From NCBI GenBank assembly GCA_007922225.1, contig ML679966.1, positions 52,539,583 through 52,603,582 of the forward strand: 64,000 nt of DNA, written 5' to 3'. Positions 47,672-58,522 of the stretch are shown piece after piece. Each line of letters starts with the position of its first letter. The stretch's first letter is position 1. The translations under genes and the position numbers were made by a program. Below the pieces are notes generated by a model. It worked only from the letters and a program-made list of their open reading frames with translations, had not been told where the DNA came from and did not search any database. Origin of the DNA: Emydura subglobosa. Lineage: Eukaryota; Chordata; Testudines; Chelidae.

Positions 47672-48199
47672 ATACATATGTTCTGGACTTTATCTGTAAT
47701 ACTTAAAAACCTTATTCCAGGTGACCTGGAAACATGAGAAGATAGATGTTTTAATCTGTTTTCATTTCTAAGATGAATAATGGCATTCCTATTAAAGCCA
47801 AACTAAACAATTTGTTAAAGTTGTTCGAATTTATAGCTGAACAATATCAGAGACTCCTGACACTGGTAATATGCATGTGGTTATTAAAAGTCTGTTGTGG
47901 TGTCAAAAATTAACACTGAGGTTAAGAAGTGTAGTTAGCTTGTAAAACTGAAAAAAGTGAAGCATGCTGACCCTACAATTTAGTATTTAATTTACATTTT
48001 TTAACTTTTTGCACAGAATTGTCAGTTTTTGTTATGTTCCAACATTGGATTCTCCACAAAGAATGTACACTTTGGTTTTGAATAATCAATTTAGTTAATA
48101 CTTGATATAGGAAGATATCAAATACTGACCTGTAAAGCCATTAGAAGAAATTTGAATCTCAGTATTTTTTCATCATATTTGGACAAATATTTGCAAACA

Positions 48200-48250
48200 T
48201 GGATGCCTAAAGTTAGGTTCCTAAATCCATATTTAGGCTTCTAAATAATC
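48200..48250. mobile_element. MITE relic with TTAGG/CCTAA palindrome
   Basis: GGATGCCTAAAGTTAGGTTCC, then TAAATCCATATTTAGGCTTC, shares the TTAGGNNCCTAAAT core with the full palindrome at 17124. Confidence 0.5.
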
Positions 48251-48362
48251 CTTTTATTCTTAAAACTACAGTTTAGAACATAAGTGAAGGTAAATGTCAG
48301 TTCTAGCCTAATTCAATGACCATTTGGTTTGCATCACAACACAACTACACATCATTTGACAC

Positions 48363-48425
48363 TAGAGCTTGATGAAATTTTTCAGATGAATAGTTTTTGT
48401 TGAAATGTGCAGCCTTTGACAAAAA
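48363..48425. mobile_element. A/T-rich MITE fragment, third copy
   Basis: TAGAGCTTGATGAAATTTTTC, then GTTGAAATGTGCAGCC, matches the left terminus and body style of the family at 40940 and 7418. Confidence 0.4.
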
Positions 48426-48479
48426 TATTAGGATAGATACACAAAGGGACTTTAGGCACCATTCACAAAACAGAAGCAG

Positions 48480-48610
48480 GAGGAGATCGGGCCCCCCTTT
48501 TAAGTTAATAGACCAATGGTTAGCTTAGGGCACTCTTGTAGGAGTGGTTCAAGTTCCGCTCCAGACCAGGGATTTGAACTTGGGATCCCTGGCAGTGAAT
48601 CTTCAGTGGA
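48480..48610 (+). repeat. SINE-like fragment
   Basis: GACCAATGGTTAGCTTAGGGC and GTGGTTCAAGTTCCGCTCC resemble the tRNA-derived head (A-box and B-box-like GGTTCAAGTTCC) of a reptilian SINE. The following GATTTGAACTTGGGATCC is close to an inverted copy of such a head. Fragmentary; class uncertain. Confidence 0.35.
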
Positions 48611-49726
48611 GCCATACTGCCAAAGAAAAGGATGTGACAAGATCTTATGTAGATCTGCCAGGTTTGTGAGCAGCTTTTCTGCAAAGAAGCATTCCCCACT
48701 TCCCAACCAGATGATGGCAGGAAAACTCCACTAAGAAATTCTCACGGACAATTCCTGGTAAAAATTTCCTCCCATGCATTTTACCTTAGGAAAGAATCAT
48801 CTAGCTTTGAGAGGGGCAAAGTCATTGCAGATCAGGATTGTGAAATCAAAATCTTTTAAGTTGGTACTTAGGCTAAACTCTAACCATGTTTTAATGAAAT
48901 TACTGTATAAGGTTTTGTTCCATCATGCTGAATGGTGATGAACATATAGGGATTTCTGTTGGGATTTTGCTTTTTCCCTCCTGCTATTGGTTTTGATGTT
49001 GAAACATTTATTTTAAATAGTACTACCTGACTACCTATGAAGAGTCCAAGAATCTAGTTCTTTCATGGTATTATTCTTTTAGGATAAAATTTCATATAGG
49101 ATCACAGAGGTCCGATGGTTTGCAGGTCATATTTTGTCATAAATCTTAGAATATGTGTATTATCTTATACTCTGTCCACTGACAAACTTGTAAATTAAAC
49201 TCCTCATTTGACCTTTTTAAAATCAGTGAACATGAAACAGTGGAGAATTCAAGTCTATTTTCAAAACAACTAGAAATAAATCAAATCTAAATTTTGAAGT
49301 TCAATAGTGGACTAACTAAATCCTTTTCCTTAGATTATAATGGTAAAACTATGTCTTTATTTATAAAACTCAGTCCAACATTTTGACACAAACTCCATGA
49401 GAACCCATCTGATGTGCTAATTTAACCAACAGTGGCTGTTCACCTAGTGTGGCAGGATAAACCTGACATTCAGTTACATAGAGAAAAAACACTTCTGCTA
49501 CCAACATTTCACAGGCAAACTGAACATCTACCATAATAAACAAATATATAATAATTTATAAACACTCATATAGTATCTTTTAAAGTATATATAACTGAGA
49601 ACGCAACTATAGAGAAACACTTATTTGAACATTAGCTTGTCTTTCATTTCATAATGAGAAAGTCAGAAGATATGAGCAATAGAGAAAACTAAAAGGAGAG
49701 CAAGTTACATTTTGCACTATAATTTG

Positions 49727-50627
49727 CACCCTCAGCAAGTTTGCCGATGATACTAAGCTAGGGGAAGTGGTAGATATCCTGGAAGGTAGGGATGGGAAAC
49801 AGAGTGACCGAGACAAATTGCAGATTGAACCTCATCAGATTTCTTTTGGCCCAACAAGGAAAAGTGCAGAGTCCTGCACTTAGGACCGAAGAATCCCATG
49901 CACAGCTACAAACTGGGGATTGACGGGCTAGGCAGCTATTCTGCAGAAAAGGACCTAGGGGTTACAGTGGATAAGAAGCTGGATATGAATCAGCAGTGTG
50001 CCCTGGTTTCCAAGGAGGCTAATAGCATATTGGGCTGCATTAGTAGGAGCATTGCCAGCAGATCGAGGGAAGTGATTATTCCCTTCTATTCAGCACTGAT
50101 GAGGCTGCATTTGGAGTATTGTGTCCAGTTTTGGGCCACCCATTACAAAAAGGATGTGGACAAGTTGGAGAGAGTCCAGCAGAGGGCAACAAAAATGATT
50201 AGGGGGCTGGAGCACAAGACTTATGAGGAGAGGCTGAGGGAACTAGGTTTGTTTAGTCTGCAAAAGAGAAGAATGAGGGGAGATTTGATAGCCGTCTGTA
50301 ACTACCTGAAAGGGGCATCCAGGGAGGATGGAGCTAGGCTGTTCTCAATTGTAGTAGATGACAGAACAAGGAGCAATGGTGTCAAGTTGCAGTGGGGGTG
50401 GTCTAGGTTGGATATTAGGAAAAAGTTTTTCACTAGGAGGGTGGTGAAGCACTGGAATGGGTTACCTAGGGAGGTGGTAGAATCTCCATCTTTAGAGGTT
50501 TCTAAATTATGGCTTGACAAAGCCCTGGCTGGGATGATTTAGCTGAGGTTAGTCCTGCTTTGAGCAGTGGGTTGGACTAGATGACCTCCTGAGGTCCCTT
50601 CCAACTCTAATATTCTATGATTCTATA
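49727..50627 (+). mobile_element. CR1 LINE, 5'-truncated, young-looking 3' copy
   Basis: It starts inside ORF2 just before the RT catalytic box, runs through the ORF2 C-terminus and short 3' UTR, and ends with the CR1 tail AGATGACCTCCTGAGGTCCC, then TTCCAACTC, ATTCTATG and ATTCTATA. 5' truncation and a short octamer tail without target duplication are normal for CR1. Compared with the other LINE pieces in the window it is little decayed. It carries a one-base deletion and a 24-30 bp inversion near 49825-49854 (see findings). Confidence 0.95.
49733..50542 (+). pseudogene. CR1 ORF2 C-terminal part (reverse transcriptase end)
   Basis: The upstream frame reads LSKFADDTKLGEVVDILEG; FADD is the RT catalytic box (two Asp that bind metal). 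The frame then meets a one-base deletion and the inversion, and a stop in the old frame at about 49880. In the correct downstream frame, from about 49855, the reading is uninterrupted for 229 codons to the TAG-type end at 50540: [98 protein letters not shown] and [25 protein letters not shown]. The endonuclease and most of the RT are missing, so it cannot act by itself. Confidence 0.9.
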
Positions 50628-53600
50628 TTGCAACATGATATCTGATAGTGGATCTGCAAAATAGGACAGTGCTGTAGCTGATTTCTTCTCCCATCCCCTA
50701 CTTCATTGATGCACAGAGGAAGGAGAAATCCTCACTGGGTGGAAAACTTCTCAACATGTAGGAGAATGATTCTCTGTATGGTTGTAATAATTATTTGGCT
50801 GAGATTTAACAAGGGTTCTTGAATAGCTTTAAAGAATAATTTTAGGCTAAGAAGAGAAAAAGTTAAAAGGAAGCTGTGATGCACTATGCATATGGCAGGA
50901 TACATTTTTCATGTCTAAAATACTTCATATTCAATGTCATATTGAAATTTAATTAAAGATGCTGTCTGTGTCTCACAACATTCATTAAGATTTTATAACA
51001 CTTTGCATTCCTGATAGCACCTCTCACCTGAAGAGCTTATCATCCTTTATAAACATTAAAGAATTTAAGCCTCAGAACATCCAGGCCATACTGAGAAGCT
51101 GTATCCCCACATTACAGGTGCACATGGACATCAAGTAACACGAATAAGGTCACACAGCAAGTCAATTGGAAAACTAGACTAGAATCCAGGGCTGAAATCC
51201 TGGTCCCATTAAAATAAATGGGAATTTTGCCTTTGGCTTCAGTGGAGCCAGAATTTCAGGCCTGATCTTCAGATTCACAGACTCATGCTCTAGATAAGAT
51301 TATGTTCTCTAGTTACCTGTCAAACATCCAGGTAAAATATTCAGCAGTACACAAGAGTTATGCTGCTGAACATTAGAAATATGCTATACTATTTAATTAT
51401 GAAACAGCAACACCACAGTGAGTGACCCAGAGAACTAGCAACAACGGGGTTAAAACAAATTAAGTTTCTGATCAGAGCAGTCCCAAGAGTACTGTTGCTC
51501 TGACAACTGCCTCCACCAACTGCTCACAGATCTATTCCAATACATTTCATCTGACTGATTTTCAGTTTGCCTGTGCACATCCTTACCTCTACCACATTCT
51601 TCCACACATTGCAGACTTGCTGGGATGAGTGAGGGGAGAGTGGTCACCCAAACACATCTTTCTATCCAGCATTCAAATAGAACACATGCTTTTTTGGAAA
51701 GAAAAAGGAGAGGCAATTCTGAACCCTTAAGTTGTTTCCTACAAGCATTTTATAGAGGCATGTAAGTGGCAATGTTGTTGGGCAACCAGAAAGTGTGTAT
51801 TGGTGAAGTTTACTCATCTTCCCCCCCCCTCCCCCCATTGTTTTTAAAAACTTGCAAAAGTAAATATAAGAATTAGGTTGACATAATATTAAGGCTCAGA
51901 CTTAAAATAAAAATAATTCAGGGAATACAAGGGTTAATGTTCATGCTGCAACAATAACTAAACCCCGTGACACATATGGATTATTTTCTATCCTTAAATA
52001 TTCATGTATAACAAGGAAATCATATTAAACGTGTAACACAAACACAGTGCACAATGAGACCAAAGTAGTAATGGTGTAGGAGCCTAATATTTTGATATTT
52101 CCTGATTTTCTTGTATTTTCATTGTGCCTGTATGTAAAGAGTTCCTCCCTTCCTCCTCCACTATATATACACATGTAGGCAAGTATGCACACTATAAATA
52201 CATATCTATACATGTATATGCATACACACCTATCCCAAGCACCCATGTGGTATCAGCATATTAACATTTTTTGCAATGCTTTGCCATTATTCATTAACTT
52301 AATGGAATTGATCACAGAAAACTCATGTGGTTTTTAAATTTCCTTTCTTATGCAGACCAATGGTTATTGCATCTTTTGGCATATCATTAGATACGATTTC
52401 TTGATGCTCCATGGCTGTCTTTATAAAGTAATGACCTGTCAGCATGTATATTTACTGCCATCTTTATTCTTTCCTGTTATTACTATTGTTTCAGTTTTGT
52501 TTGTTTTCTTTTAAATCATAAATCTAAGCAGAAGGATATAGCATTAACACAATAGAACAGGACCAAAGCAGGAGTATTTTTCATCTTCCCTATAAGAAAT
52601 GTTTACAAGCCTTTTCCATGCACATACAAATTCTGACAGCTCTTCCATCACTGATTCCAGTTCACTGGTTTTGATATTCTTCTTAACATCTGAGTTTATT
52701 AGGAGAGATGCAAGTAAACTTCTCAGCTGCTACCTTCCATTTCCTTCAGAATTATAAACATTGCCAGTATACAATGCTTCTTTACTAGGGCACTTTTTAT
52801 GAAGGCCTGTATCTCCAGATGAATTTTAAGAATCTTGATTTCCATGTCACCTAGAATCTGTCCATACTTTGGGCCAAATTCATAAGTGAGTCCTTGGGCA
52901 GATTATCTCACTTTATATGTTCTTGAAATAAGCAACAAAAAAGAAAATACACTGTATAACCTTAATTTCATTAGCTTGCTAATGTTACATCAGATTGCTT
53001 CAGACAGTGCAAAATATTCAGAATTTACTACCATAGCTTTTTCAGTGGGAAGAAGAGGGAAAAGGGAGAAAGTGAGGGTTTCAGCAGCTGAGAGGGTGTT
53101 TTAGGAGGAAGCTGCAGAACACTGAATCTAGATAGCACTTCCTTTTTCTTGTCTATATGCCTTTATCCACTTTATCCAGAGTAGTTGAAAATGCCACATT
53201 ACAAGGATCTTGTCTAGTATTCTTTAGGGTCTATCTTGTTATTGGGTGTCAAGTCAGCTAAAGCACTGAAATGCTCATTGCTAGGTCATGTTTCGATTGC
53301 TTCCCTGTCTTCTTTAGGCTATTGAAATCAAGGCAGCTGCTGCATTTTGCTTTCCACAATCCCATATGCCTAAAGGTTCATGTTCACTGTCAAAACTAGG
53401 AACTAGTGATTTTTGCTTTTCAGTTTAATTTTGCATAATCAATATGCTTTTGTCTTGTTTTGTTTCTAGTAATGATCTATCGATCCATCCTTTCATCTAG
53501 TGAGCTTTTTTCCTGTACCTAAGTGTATCATAGAAAACAGCAATAGAAATAGTTCATGCCTTGAATTATTGTTCATTTACAACCTAAATATACACAGGGA

Positions 53601-53937
53601 TGTACAGTAGTAGTTCAGTATCAAATCAGCAGACCTACTATCTAAGGGCCTGAAGTACTACAAAGCATCCTCAATGCTTACTGAAAACAATGTGAATTGA
53701 ATTATTTCTGCATCTCACAGGACAATTCATAGAATTAGCATCACCTCTTTTCTGTGGTCATTATCGTGTACTATTAGGTCCCAAATTTACAAGGAAAACT
53801 AGAAAAGATAAAACATATGCAGATAAAGTGGGGTGTTACCATTATAGTTTGAATGCTCCATGGAGTGGGTGTTTTTAAGACAAAATTGCTTTTGAAGGAG
53901 GAGACTGAATTAAGTAATGTCCATTAACTTGATAATA
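50628..53937. other. AT-rich DNA, no gene recognised, with old repeat pieces
   Basis: Around 50995-51185 an ancient repeat is suggested by TTATAAACATTAAAGAATTT, AAGCCTCAGAACATCC and AAGGTCACACAGCAAGTC (MIR/L3-like). It abuts the MITE at 51189. A C-rich run lies at 51821-51837. The 88-codon minus frame at 51450-51716 has no domain. Confidence 0.45.
51189..51262. mobile_element. Palindromic MITE (GGCTGAAATCCTGG ends)
   Basis: The left arm GGCTGAAATCCTGGTCCC and the right arm, whose reverse complement is GGCCTGAAATTCTGGCTCC, are inverted copies with few differences, 74 bp in total, with AATAAATGGGAATTTTGCC in the centre. Confidence 0.7.
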
Positions 53938-54163
53938 GACAGTAGGACTTAGTGGATACAGCACAAGACTGGAATTCAAGAGATCAGGTTCTATTCCTGG
54001 CTCTGCCACTGGCCTGCTTGGCGATCTTGGGCAAATCACTTCACGTCTATATGCCTTAGTTTCCCCTTCTGTAAAATGGGAATAATAACGTTGGCCACCT
54101 TTGTAAAGCACTTTGAGGTTTGTGGAGGAAAAGTGCTATATAATAATTAGATATTATTATGGT
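53938..54163 (+). mobile_element. CORE-SINE (MIR-like), near full length
   Basis: All parts are present in order: a tRNA-like head (ACTTAGTGGATACAGCAC; B box GGTTCTATTCC at 53987-53997, cf. GGTTCGANNCC), GGCTCTGCCACTGGCC, GATCTTGGGCAAATCACTTC, the CORE (TTTCCCCTTCTGTAAAATGG, GAATAATAAC), TTTGTAAAGCACTTTGAGG, and a LINE-derived tail AAGTGCTATATAATAATTAG, then ATATTATTAT. RNA polymerase III would read it left to right if active. It is diverged but much more complete than the MIR half at 35365. Confidence 0.85.
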
Positions 54164-54592
54164 AATTTTTAGCTTTGGGAGGGATTTTTCAAAATAAATT
54201 TTTCCATAAATAGCAACCTCAGACTGGGTAGAGATTGGAGGGGAAGGAATGGACAACTTAAAACTATACTACGAGACATCTAAATATAAATCCATTTTGA
54301 CATGCTTTCCTAACTTTCTTAGTTTGCAACTTGATGCTTTTCCTATGCATTCCTAACTTTCTTTGATGCTTTTCCCAGCTTGCAGCTCTTTATTCTGCTA
54401 CAAAGCACTAATGCTGAATTTCTAATGTATAGTCACCAACATCACACCACACTAGGATACCATAAATTTGTCATCATGGCTTTGACCAGGCTTAGGCCCA
54501 AGCAGAAGCTGATTGTGAAGAAAGATGATTCTTCTTAAAACAAATTGTCTTCAGTAACTAGCATTAATTTCAAGGGAAATACAGACAATAGC

Positions 54593-55240
54593 TGTCATGG
54601 GGTCCACTCTCCCTTGGGGCACCTTCTTCTGGCAGCTCAGGGGATAAGCTCCTTTCAGGTGCTGCGCCATCCTTTGGTAGTCTCTCCACCCGTCCTTTCT
54701 CATCCTGCAAGCCCTCTTCACTCTAGGAACAGCAGCTTCTTCTTCATGACTTGGTCCTCCTGCCAGGTCACTATGGTCTCCACTTCCAGGGTATCAGTCT
54801 TTAGGGACAAACTCTACTGCATGGTCTGTGTCACTTCCCCAGTTGCGGGTAGGGGGCCCTGGGCCCACTCTCTATTCCAGGTTCCAGCTCACAGGACCTC
54901 TCAGCAGCCAAGGTCTGCACTACCTTATGCCTTGCTGCTTTTCCCCTAAGCCTTTCCCACCTTTATGGCTCTCCCACTTTCTCTCGGTTTGCCAGCCACA
55001 CAACTCCTTCCTCCTAGGGAGTAACTGTAGGCTACCTGCCTCTATAGTCCCACAACCTCTCTTTTCTCTCAGGCCTACAAACTACTTTCCCACAGCCCCC
55101 AGGTACTAGGTTTTATACCCGCTCCCCCATTGCTGTCCAACTGACCCTTGTCTCTAATTAATCCCTGCTACCTGGCTCCTCCTACAGGTGCAGCATGGAC
55201 GGTTAATTGTCCCCATAGCCACCTTAAACCCTTCACAGTG
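54593..55240 (+). mobile_element. LTR-like block, probably a solo LTR
   Basis: It starts TGTCATGGGGTCCACTCTCC and can be followed to CTTAAACCCTTCACA at 55237, so it has TG...CA ends. It is GC-rich and pyrimidine-rich against AT-rich flanks, with TTTTATACCCGCTCCCCC (TATA-like) and TCTCTAATTAATCCCTGC near the 3' part, like the LTR at 22794. Flanks ATAGC and GTGGC share three of five bases, too weak to claim a duplication. The 134- and 93-codon frames inside are not supported as genes. Confidence 0.5.
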
Positions 55241-55429
55241 GCTTTCAAAATACTATAAATTGATCTTTTAACCTAAATTCTCTCTCTTCAAATCTGGCAG
55301 ACCTTATTTGGTCTACTTATATTTTTTATTACCTTTTCCCAGCAATCCCTGAACACCAAGTAGCAAATACAGTATCACTAATATCAGGCACTAAACAGAA
55401 GTGTTACTTATTGTTTTCACACACACTGT

Positions 55430-55498
55430 CAGATTCTGCCCTCAGTTACACCCCATTCAATCTACTGGGGGTGTAACTAACTGTATAATTTGGCCCTG
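55430..55498. mobile_element. Palindromic MITE relic
   Basis: CAGTTACACCCC (from 55443) and GGGGGTGTAACTAACTG form an inverted pair about 12 bp apart, with AGATTCTGCC and TTGGCCCTG outside. Confidence 0.55.
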
Positions 55499-58460
55499 TG
55501 TTTCTAAACTTAGGATTCCTCAAAAACATGGAATGAAAGAATGAGAAAGAATTCAGCTTTAAAAGCTCATAAGATTACCATGTCTACCTTCCTTTTTTTA
55601 AGCAAAGGAAATAATATGAAGAAGAATGCACATCATTTTGGCATCATTCTGACATGCCGTGTGATGTATAAAGCCCAGGGACAAATGGCCTCCTGTTGTC
55701 ATTTTCTGACTGGAATCCTAAGTAAAATTGTAAAAGGAATGTAATACTGCACACCAACTGTGTTACCATATGCTTGATAATTTTCTTTACAAGTGACTCA
55801 GTGGCTCAGAAGTAAGTAATTTTATTTTAGATTTGACTGGAGAAATCTATATTAACTTCTGTTTGATTAGAAATGTTCACTGACAACAGGTGAGTTTAGA
55901 GGGGAAGGGGATTGTTTCTTCAATGGATTTTTACCATTCAAGCAAAATAGGATTCACAAATATTAATTCATTAAAGTCTCTCAGCGAGTCAGAGAGATAG
56001 GAAAGCATTATTATTGTCATTTTATATATGGGGAAACTAAGGCATACCCAAAGTCACACAGAATGTCTGACAGAATGGTGCATGCAATCTGGATCTCCCA
56101 GCATTCAGAGAGATTGTGCCTCAGACAGTTTATTTCTGTTAGAGAGCAAGCAGTTAACTACTTCAAGTACACACCCCTGTTCCATGGGCCAGTATACAGT
56201 CCGCTCCATTGCCAGTATGGGGGAATAAGGGGTGGAAGGGTAGAGAGGGTGTTGAAATGTTAAATGTGCAGCTCTATGAACTGTGCCGATCACTGGCTTT
56301 AGCATAGTATAGGGAGGATGTAATAGACCATGGCCACTACTATAGTTCATAGGCTATAGCACTCACATAGGCTGGGATTTTCCAAGCTGCTTAAGGGATT
56401 TAAGTACCCAAATCTGACACATAGCTCCCTTAGCATCCTCTGAAAATCCTTCCAGAATTGCGCCACAAATGCTCTGTACCTTGCCCCTCCACAGTGCCTC
56501 CTTGATACCTCATGCAAAGCTCATTTCCTTGGGCTTTGTATAAGGGAATGTAAATTTTAACCATAGGCCTCTGTCATTCGGTTGTTGCTCAGTCAACGCT
56601 CTGGACTGCAGCCAGTTGGCTCAGTAATGATGACGGGATCAAGCCAAGTCCACATTTATGCAGGGCCAATTGTCAGTCTATAATCTATTATCCTTCCACA
56701 CACAGTATGAAAATAACAGATAGCTAACTCTTAGCTCTTTTCAGAAAGAAACAGTGATTGTTCAGTGTTGGGTACAGCATGAGTCATTGGTTAACCATTT
56801 ATTAAAATTTGAAAAATGGATTTCTACCCAAAAATGTGAAGGCAGCTCAAAAACTTAACATTTGAAGGCCAGAAAAGCAATTCTTAAAAGTTCTGCAATA
56901 CTTCTCAATAAGAAACTCACTGAAACAAACCATTAAATGGATCAAGGAGTCCAGATAACGAAGTTCCTATCTGCATATCATACTAATAAGTAGTGCTTTG
57001 AATTAAAGGAACTCTTTATTGTATTTGTAAGAAAAAGTTTGTTAAAAACAGCATTTTTTAAATTAATGATTTAATAATTTTAAATAAAATTAAATACATA
57101 TTGTACATTTTACAGAGAAAGCCCCAAAATAATTAGTGAGATAAACTTCCCCAAAATGCCTATTCTGCACTCTCCAGTTCTCTTTTGCTTTAGATTACTT
57201 GTTTCTAATTTTATTTTCTATTTTCAACGTTTAAATATGCTGTTTTTACATTATTAAGGAATATAACTTAGGTGGAAAATACCTAATTATATAATTAAAA
57301 AACCCAAATATCTGTGGAATAGGACAAAAAAAAGTATTATTGATGCATTTCATTATACTTTAACCTGTAATGAAAGATCATTTAAAGATGTGATAGACTA
57401 ATAAAATGTATGTTATTGGTTTGCTGACTGTTATCCACACTTGGGAAACCTACAAATATCTGTATTTGTAAATTTTCTCTCAGAGAAAAAGGAGATTATG
57501 TACACACAAACACACCAAAACATTAGATACTAGAGCTTGGATGCTAACGTTTTTTAATTTGAGTTGGATAAAGTATTCTAGACATTGGCAAACAAATGAA
57601 GAAGGGGGGCCAAATTTTGTTTTCTAGCAAAATAAGCAGCTGAATCTTTTTGCCATTTGTTTGCAGGGGCTCTGGAGTAGGCCCTAAATCCACTGATTTG
57701 TACAGTTACTTCACATTGATACCAGCTGAATTGAGAGCAGAAGAGGGCCCCAATGATAGACAAAGTTCTAACATTAAGAAAATGAACATTAAACTTTAAA
57801 AAATTATGGGCACAACTTGTGAGCTTGCTAAACACCCTCAGTCCTACTTGAAACCCATAGGAGTTGTTACTAGTCAGCACCTTGTACAAACAGACCTCTT
57901 GGGATTAAATTTGCAGGGGTGAAAAACATTAGCTACAGAAATGCAGTTTTGTGATTTGATCTTCACAATAGAGGTACAGTAATGGACTACAAGCAGAGCG
58001 GGACAATACCATGACTGTACAGCACAGAGGTAAATGTTAGTTTAAAATATGTAATGTGTCTCAAAATTAAGCAGTATAGAGGTAAAATGAGCACACATAA
58101 TCTCACTTTGCTTTTAACATTCCTATATTTAATACTCAAATATGGCTTTTTTTTTTTTAAACAAAACAACTGTTTTCCTTGGCTAGGATGTCAAATACTA
58201 GCCTATTCTGGTCCCTGCCATTCAAGTATGTGTATTGGTTTGGATTTATAATAGCTTTACCTAAGCCACATAGTTATACCATACCCCTGTACCCAAACAG
58301 GCTGAAACTCATGTTCTTAATTATCAACAGGGGAAACTTCTTCTCTTGGAGGAGCACAAACAACATGTCTTTTTATTGGGCTGAAGATGGGAATTCCCGA
58401 AACAAAATGAGATACCTTATAACAAAATCTACATACAATAGATAACAGATACAATTACTA
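55499..58460. other. AT-rich DNA, no gene recognised, with old repeat pieces
   Basis: At 55985-56125 an ancient MIR/L3-like piece reads CATTATTATTGTCATTTTAT, GGGGAAACTAAGGCATACCC and AAAGTCACACAG. At 56371-56455 GCTGGGATTTTCCAAGC and TCTGAAAATCCTTCCAG are the arms of a MITE. The rest, including the 103-codon minus frame at 57578-57889, has no recognisable domain. Confidence 0.45.
56371..56455. mobile_element. MITE relic (GCTGGGATTTTC ends)
   Basis: Inverted arms GCTGGGATTTTCC and GAAAATCCTTCCAG, 85 bp apart in total, flanking AGGGATTTAAGTACCC, which is itself a partial palindrome. Confidence 0.5.
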
Positions 58461-58461
58461 G

Positions 58462-58462
58462 A

Positions 58463-58520
<58 letters not shown>
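58462..58520 (+). repeat. Compound (TC)n(AC)n microsatellite
   Basis: About 12 TC units followed directly by about 17 AC units. The frame through it (CVCVCV and RERERE) is an artefact. Confidence 0.95.

Positions 58521-58522
<2 letters not shown>

Noticed and set aside
53938..54010. Possible tRNA gene
   Set aside because: A B-box-like motif is present, but the sequence continues into a CORE-SINE body and has no cloverleaf.
54545..55109. 134- and 93-codon plus-strand frames
   Set aside because: They lie within a pyrimidine-rich LTR-like block. Composition explains the openness (Ser, Pro, Leu-rich) and no domain is seen.
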